From Actinomycetota bacterium (lineage in GTDB: Bacteria > Actinomycetota > Thermoleophilia > Gaiellales > Gaiellaceae): 6,310 bases of DNA. Every line of letters starts with the position of its first letter. Positions within the stretch are counted from its first letter, which is position 1. The stretch is from the NCBI GenBank assembly GCA_005885085.1, contig VAXY01000125.1:3939-10248 (forward strand). The letters are read 5' to 3'. Positions 4,851-6,310 of this stretch are shown here, piece after piece. The position numbers and the translations under genes were made by a program. The notes beneath the pieces were generated by a model that had not been told where the DNA came from, did not search any database, and saw only the letters and a program-made list of their open reading frames with translations.

Positions 4851-5762
4851 GTGCGGGCGGTCGTGACCGGAGGCGCGGGCTTCATCGGCTCGCACATCGT
4901 CGACGCGCTGCTCGCGCGCGGCGACGACGTCCACGTGCTCGATGACCTCTCCGGCGGCAGGCGTGAGAACGTCGCCGACGGCGCGCACCTGCACGAGGGA
5001 GACATTCGGCGCGACAGTGAGTCGCTGTTCGGCGCGGTACGTCCGGACGTCTGTTTCCACCTCGCGGCACAGATCGACGTGCGCGTGTCGGTGGAGCGGC
5101 CGGACGTCGACGCCGACGTGAACGTCGTCGGGACGCTGCACGTGTTGGAGGCGGCGCGGCGGCGCGGCGCGAAGGTCGTCTTCAGCTCGACGGGTGGTGC
5201 CATCTACGGCGAGTGCGAGGACGGTCCGGCGGCGGAGGACCATCCGCGCCGTCCGCTCGCGCCGTACGGCGTGTCGAAGCTTGCGGCCGAGGAGTACATC
5301 GCCGCGTACAACCGCCTGTACGGCGGCACGCACGTATCGCTGCGGTTCGGAAACGTGTACGGCCCGCGCCAGGATCCGCACGGCGAGGCGGGTGTCGTGG
5401 CGATCTTCATGAGCGCGCTGCGCGACGGCAAGACGCCGCGGATCTTCGGTGACGGGACACAAACGCGCGACTACGTGCATGTCGCGGACGTCGTCGCCGC
5501 GTCGCTCGCGTCCGTGCAGGAGGACGGTGGTGTGTTCAACATCGGGACCGGCGTCGAGACGTCCGTCGGCGAGCTGTACGAGCGGGTGCAGCGGGTGGCG
5601 GGCATCATGCGCGCGGCGGAACCGGCCGCGGCGCGGCCCGGCGAGGTGCAGCGCAGCGTCCTCGATCCGGCCCTCGCGCAACGCGAGCTCGGTTGGAAGC
5701 CGGACCATACGCTCGACACCGGGCTCGCGGAGACGTGGGCCTGGATCTCCGCACAGTCGTAG
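4851..5762 (+). CDS. NAD-dependent nucleotide-sugar epimerase/dehydratase (UDP-glucose 4-epimerase-like)
   Basis: This is a 303-residue extended short-chain dehydrogenase, close to the usual ~310 residues of actinobacterial GalE-like proteins. The Rossmann motif TGGAGFIGSH is at 6-15. The acidic pair VLDDLSGG (29-36) binds the NAD ribose. HLAAQIDVRVSVERP (70-84) and the N91 block (NVVGTLHVLEAA) follow. The catalytic triad is S113 or T114 (FSSTGGAIYG), Y139 and K143 (PYGVSK). The substrate side has RFGNVYGPRQDP (165-176) and RDYVHVADV (206-214). Family members interconvert UDP-glucose/UDP-galactose or related sugars for cell-surface polysaccharides; the precise sugar cannot be read from sequence. 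The start is GTG 4851, directly at the first beta strand (MRAVVTGG), with no Shine-Dalgarno sequence, fitting a leaderless mRNA. It diverges from tmk and is followed by a LytR_C-domain gene. I leave the symbol blank because GalE is only one of several possible activities. Confidence 0.92.
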   Translation: MRAVVTGGAGFIGSHIVDALLARGDDVHVLDDLSGGRRENVADGAHLHEGDIRRDSESLFGAVRPDVCFHLAAQIDVRVSVERPDVDADVNVVGTLHVLEAARRRGAKVVFSSTGGAIYGECEDGPAAEDHPRRPLAPYGVSKLAAEEYIAAYNRLYGGTHVSLRFGNVYGPRQDPHGEAGVVAIFMSALRDGKTPRIFGDGTQTRDYVHVADVVAASLASVQEDGGVFNIGTGVETSVGELYERVQRVAGIMRAAEPAAARPGEVQRSVLDPALAQRELGWKPDHTLDTGLAETWAWISAQS

Positions 5763-5796
5763 GGACACGTCACACCCGTCCCGATCAGACGAGGCA

Positions 5797-5808
5797 CGGA
5801 CCGGTCCG
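5797..5808. repeat. 12-bp perfect palindrome downstream of galE-like gene
   Basis: CGGACCGGTCCG is its own reverse complement, 34 bases past the stop codon. It is the first of three palindromes in the 145-bp spacer before the LytR_C gene. It might be an operator half-site pair or part of a terminator; no T-run follows. Confidence 0.4.
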
Positions 5809-5816
5809 CGTAGCGC

Positions 5817-5856
5817 CTGTCGGGGGGACAGTCCCCCGTCGCGGCCGGAACGGCCG
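5817..5856. repeat. Two GC hairpins, the first with competing folds (possible terminator or dispersed repeat)
   Basis: GGGGGAC-A-GTCCCCC (5823-5837) is a perfect inverted repeat. The overlapping CTGTC-GGGGG-GACAG (5817-5831) is an alternative hairpin that uses the same G-run as its loop. Immediately after, CGGCCG-GAA-CGGCCG (5842-5856) forms a third stem. Together they could terminate the galE-like transcript, although a T-tract is lacking. The GGGGGACAGTCCCCC core also resembles short REP-like intergenic palindromes seen in many genomes (from memory; not tested here). Confidence 0.45.
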
Positions 5857-5877
5857 TGGCGAATGCGGACCCGGCGG

Positions 5878-5905
5878 GCGCCTCCGCCTGAGGGAGGAGG
5901 AGCGC
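5878..5905 (+). promoter_or_regulatory. Strong ribosome site of the LytR_C gene, potentially sequestered in a hairpin
   Basis: GGGAGGAGGAG (5892-5902) is an excellent Shine-Dalgarno region 6-8 bases before ATG 5908 and fixes the start. Just upstream, GCGCCTCC (5878-5885) can pair with GGAGG plus CGC (5896-5900 and 5903-5905), making an 8-bp stem with a 2-base AG bulge and a 10-base loop. Pairing would hide the ribosome site. The complementarity is visible; control by it is inferred. Confidence 0.5.
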
Positions 5906-5907
5906 GT

Positions 5908-6310
5908 ATGCGCGGGCCGAACTCCCTCCGGGCGATGGAGCAGGCGCACGACCTCATCCGGCCCTGGCGCCGCGCAACGATCGCCGTGAGCGCCGTGGCC
6001 GCAGTCGAGCTCGTCCTGCTCGCCGTCCTGGCGATCATCCTGCTCGGGAACCCGATCGCCAGCCACTTCCGCGATTCCGCGGCTGCGGCGGCTGCGCCGC
6101 GTGTCCGCACAGAGGTCGCGGCGCCGGCGAAGAAGCCCGCCCTGCCCCGCAGCGAGACGTCTGTGATGGTGCTGAACGGCAACGGTCAGGCGGGCGCCGC
6201 GCACGCCGCGGCCGACCGCGTGCAGGCGCGCGGCTACATGCTCGGCAACGTCGGGAACGCGCCGCGCATCACCCCACACAGCGTCGTGATGTACCGCCCC
6301 GGCTACGAGG
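5908..6310 (+). CDS. Membrane-anchored LytR_C-domain protein (3' end outside window)
   Basis: ATG 5908 follows a strong GGAGGAGG site, and the frame stays open through the window end, showing 134 residues. Residues 1-23 are a short cytoplasmic segment ending in RPWRR. Residues 24-47 are one hydrophobic transmembrane helix (VELVLLAVLAIILLG), giving an N-inside topology. Residues 52-84 are an Ala/Pro/Lys linker. From residue 85, SVMVLNGNGQAGAAHAAADRV and the following GYMLGNVGNAP and HSVVMYRPGYE match the LytR C-terminal domain fold (LytR_C, PF13399-like), by recognition rather than a search. In LCP cell-wall ligases this domain follows the catalytic LCP domain; here no LCP domain precedes it, so this is the stand-alone anchored form common in Actinobacteria. 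A role in cell-wall assembly is plausible and fits the neighbouring sugar epimerase, but its biochemical function is unknown. Confidence 0.82.
   Translation, partial: MRGPNSLRAMEQAHDLIRPWRRATIAVSAVAAVELVLLAVLAIILLGNPIASHFRDSAAAAAAPRVRTEVAAPAKKPALPRSETSVMVLNGNGQAGAAHAAADRVQARGYMLGNVGNAPRITPHSVVMYRPGYE

Noticed and set aside
4098..5762. A 554-codon plus-strand open frame that would extend the galE-like protein upstream
   Set aside because: The extension is antisense to tmk and holB, while the epimerase fold begins exactly at GTG 4851 with MRAVVTGGAGFIG, so no N-terminal domain is credible.
4236..6182. A 648-codon minus-strand open frame spanning the galE-like gene, the spacer and tmk
   Set aside because: Only its last 197 codons are tmk. 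The rest is antisense to galE and the LytR_C gene, has Arg-rich low-complexity composition and no domain I recognise, and arises from high GC content.

Overview
This is a GC-rich window with frequent GTG starts, compact intergenic gaps and strong bias toward G or C at third codon positions. The large LuxR-type regulators ending in a KTVEW-type helix-turn-helix, together with a stand-alone LytR_C membrane protein, suggest a high-GC actinobacterium. Thermoleophilia (Gaiellales/Solirubrobacterales-like) is my best guess, by general resemblance only; no rRNA or marker tree is available here.

Layout. Positions 1-618 (+) hold the 3' end of a large LuxR-family regulator (TPR-like helices, then the DNA-binding domain). 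It converges on, and overlaps by 10 bp, a complete DppB/OppB-type ABC permease (609-1586, -) that has no partner transporter genes in the window. Divergent from the permease is a tiny LuxR-type HTH-only protein (1684-1887, +). Between them lie two copies of a GGGGAAA-centred motif, one of them a perfect inverted repeat. A sigma-70/ECF-type sigma factor follows (1909-3081, -). It has an unusual C-terminal extension: a hydrophobic segment and then about 150 residues of Ala/Pro-rich tail. It is preceded by the replication pair tmk-holB (4829 down to 3179, -; the two genes overlap by 26 bp). Divergent from tmk is a GalE-like NAD-dependent sugar epimerase (4851-5762, +), followed by a 145-bp spacer with three palindromes and the start of a membrane-anchored LytR_C-domain protein (5908 to the window end, +).

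How the genes relate. tmk and holB are a conserved bacterial housekeeping pair (dTTP supply and clamp-loader subunit) and are probably translationally coupled. tmk and galE start only 21 bp apart. That gap has no Shine-Dalgarno sequence but carries a perfect inverted repeat whose centre, TAAGATA, reads as a -10 hexamer (TANNNT) on both strands. This predicts a shared, symmetric, bidirectional promoter giving two leaderless or nearly leaderless mRNAs. galE and the LytR_C gene both plausibly serve the cell envelope. The sigma factor has no adjacent anti-sigma gene, and its own tail may take that role.

The best candidates for something unusual are the symmetric tmk/galE promoter, the sigma factor with a putative membrane-anchored tail, and the HTH-only regulator/orphan permease pair with duplicated palindromic sites. 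I see no tRNA, rRNA, CRISPR array, transposase or phage gene. No gene-free stretch exceeds 300 bases; the longest is 5763-5907.
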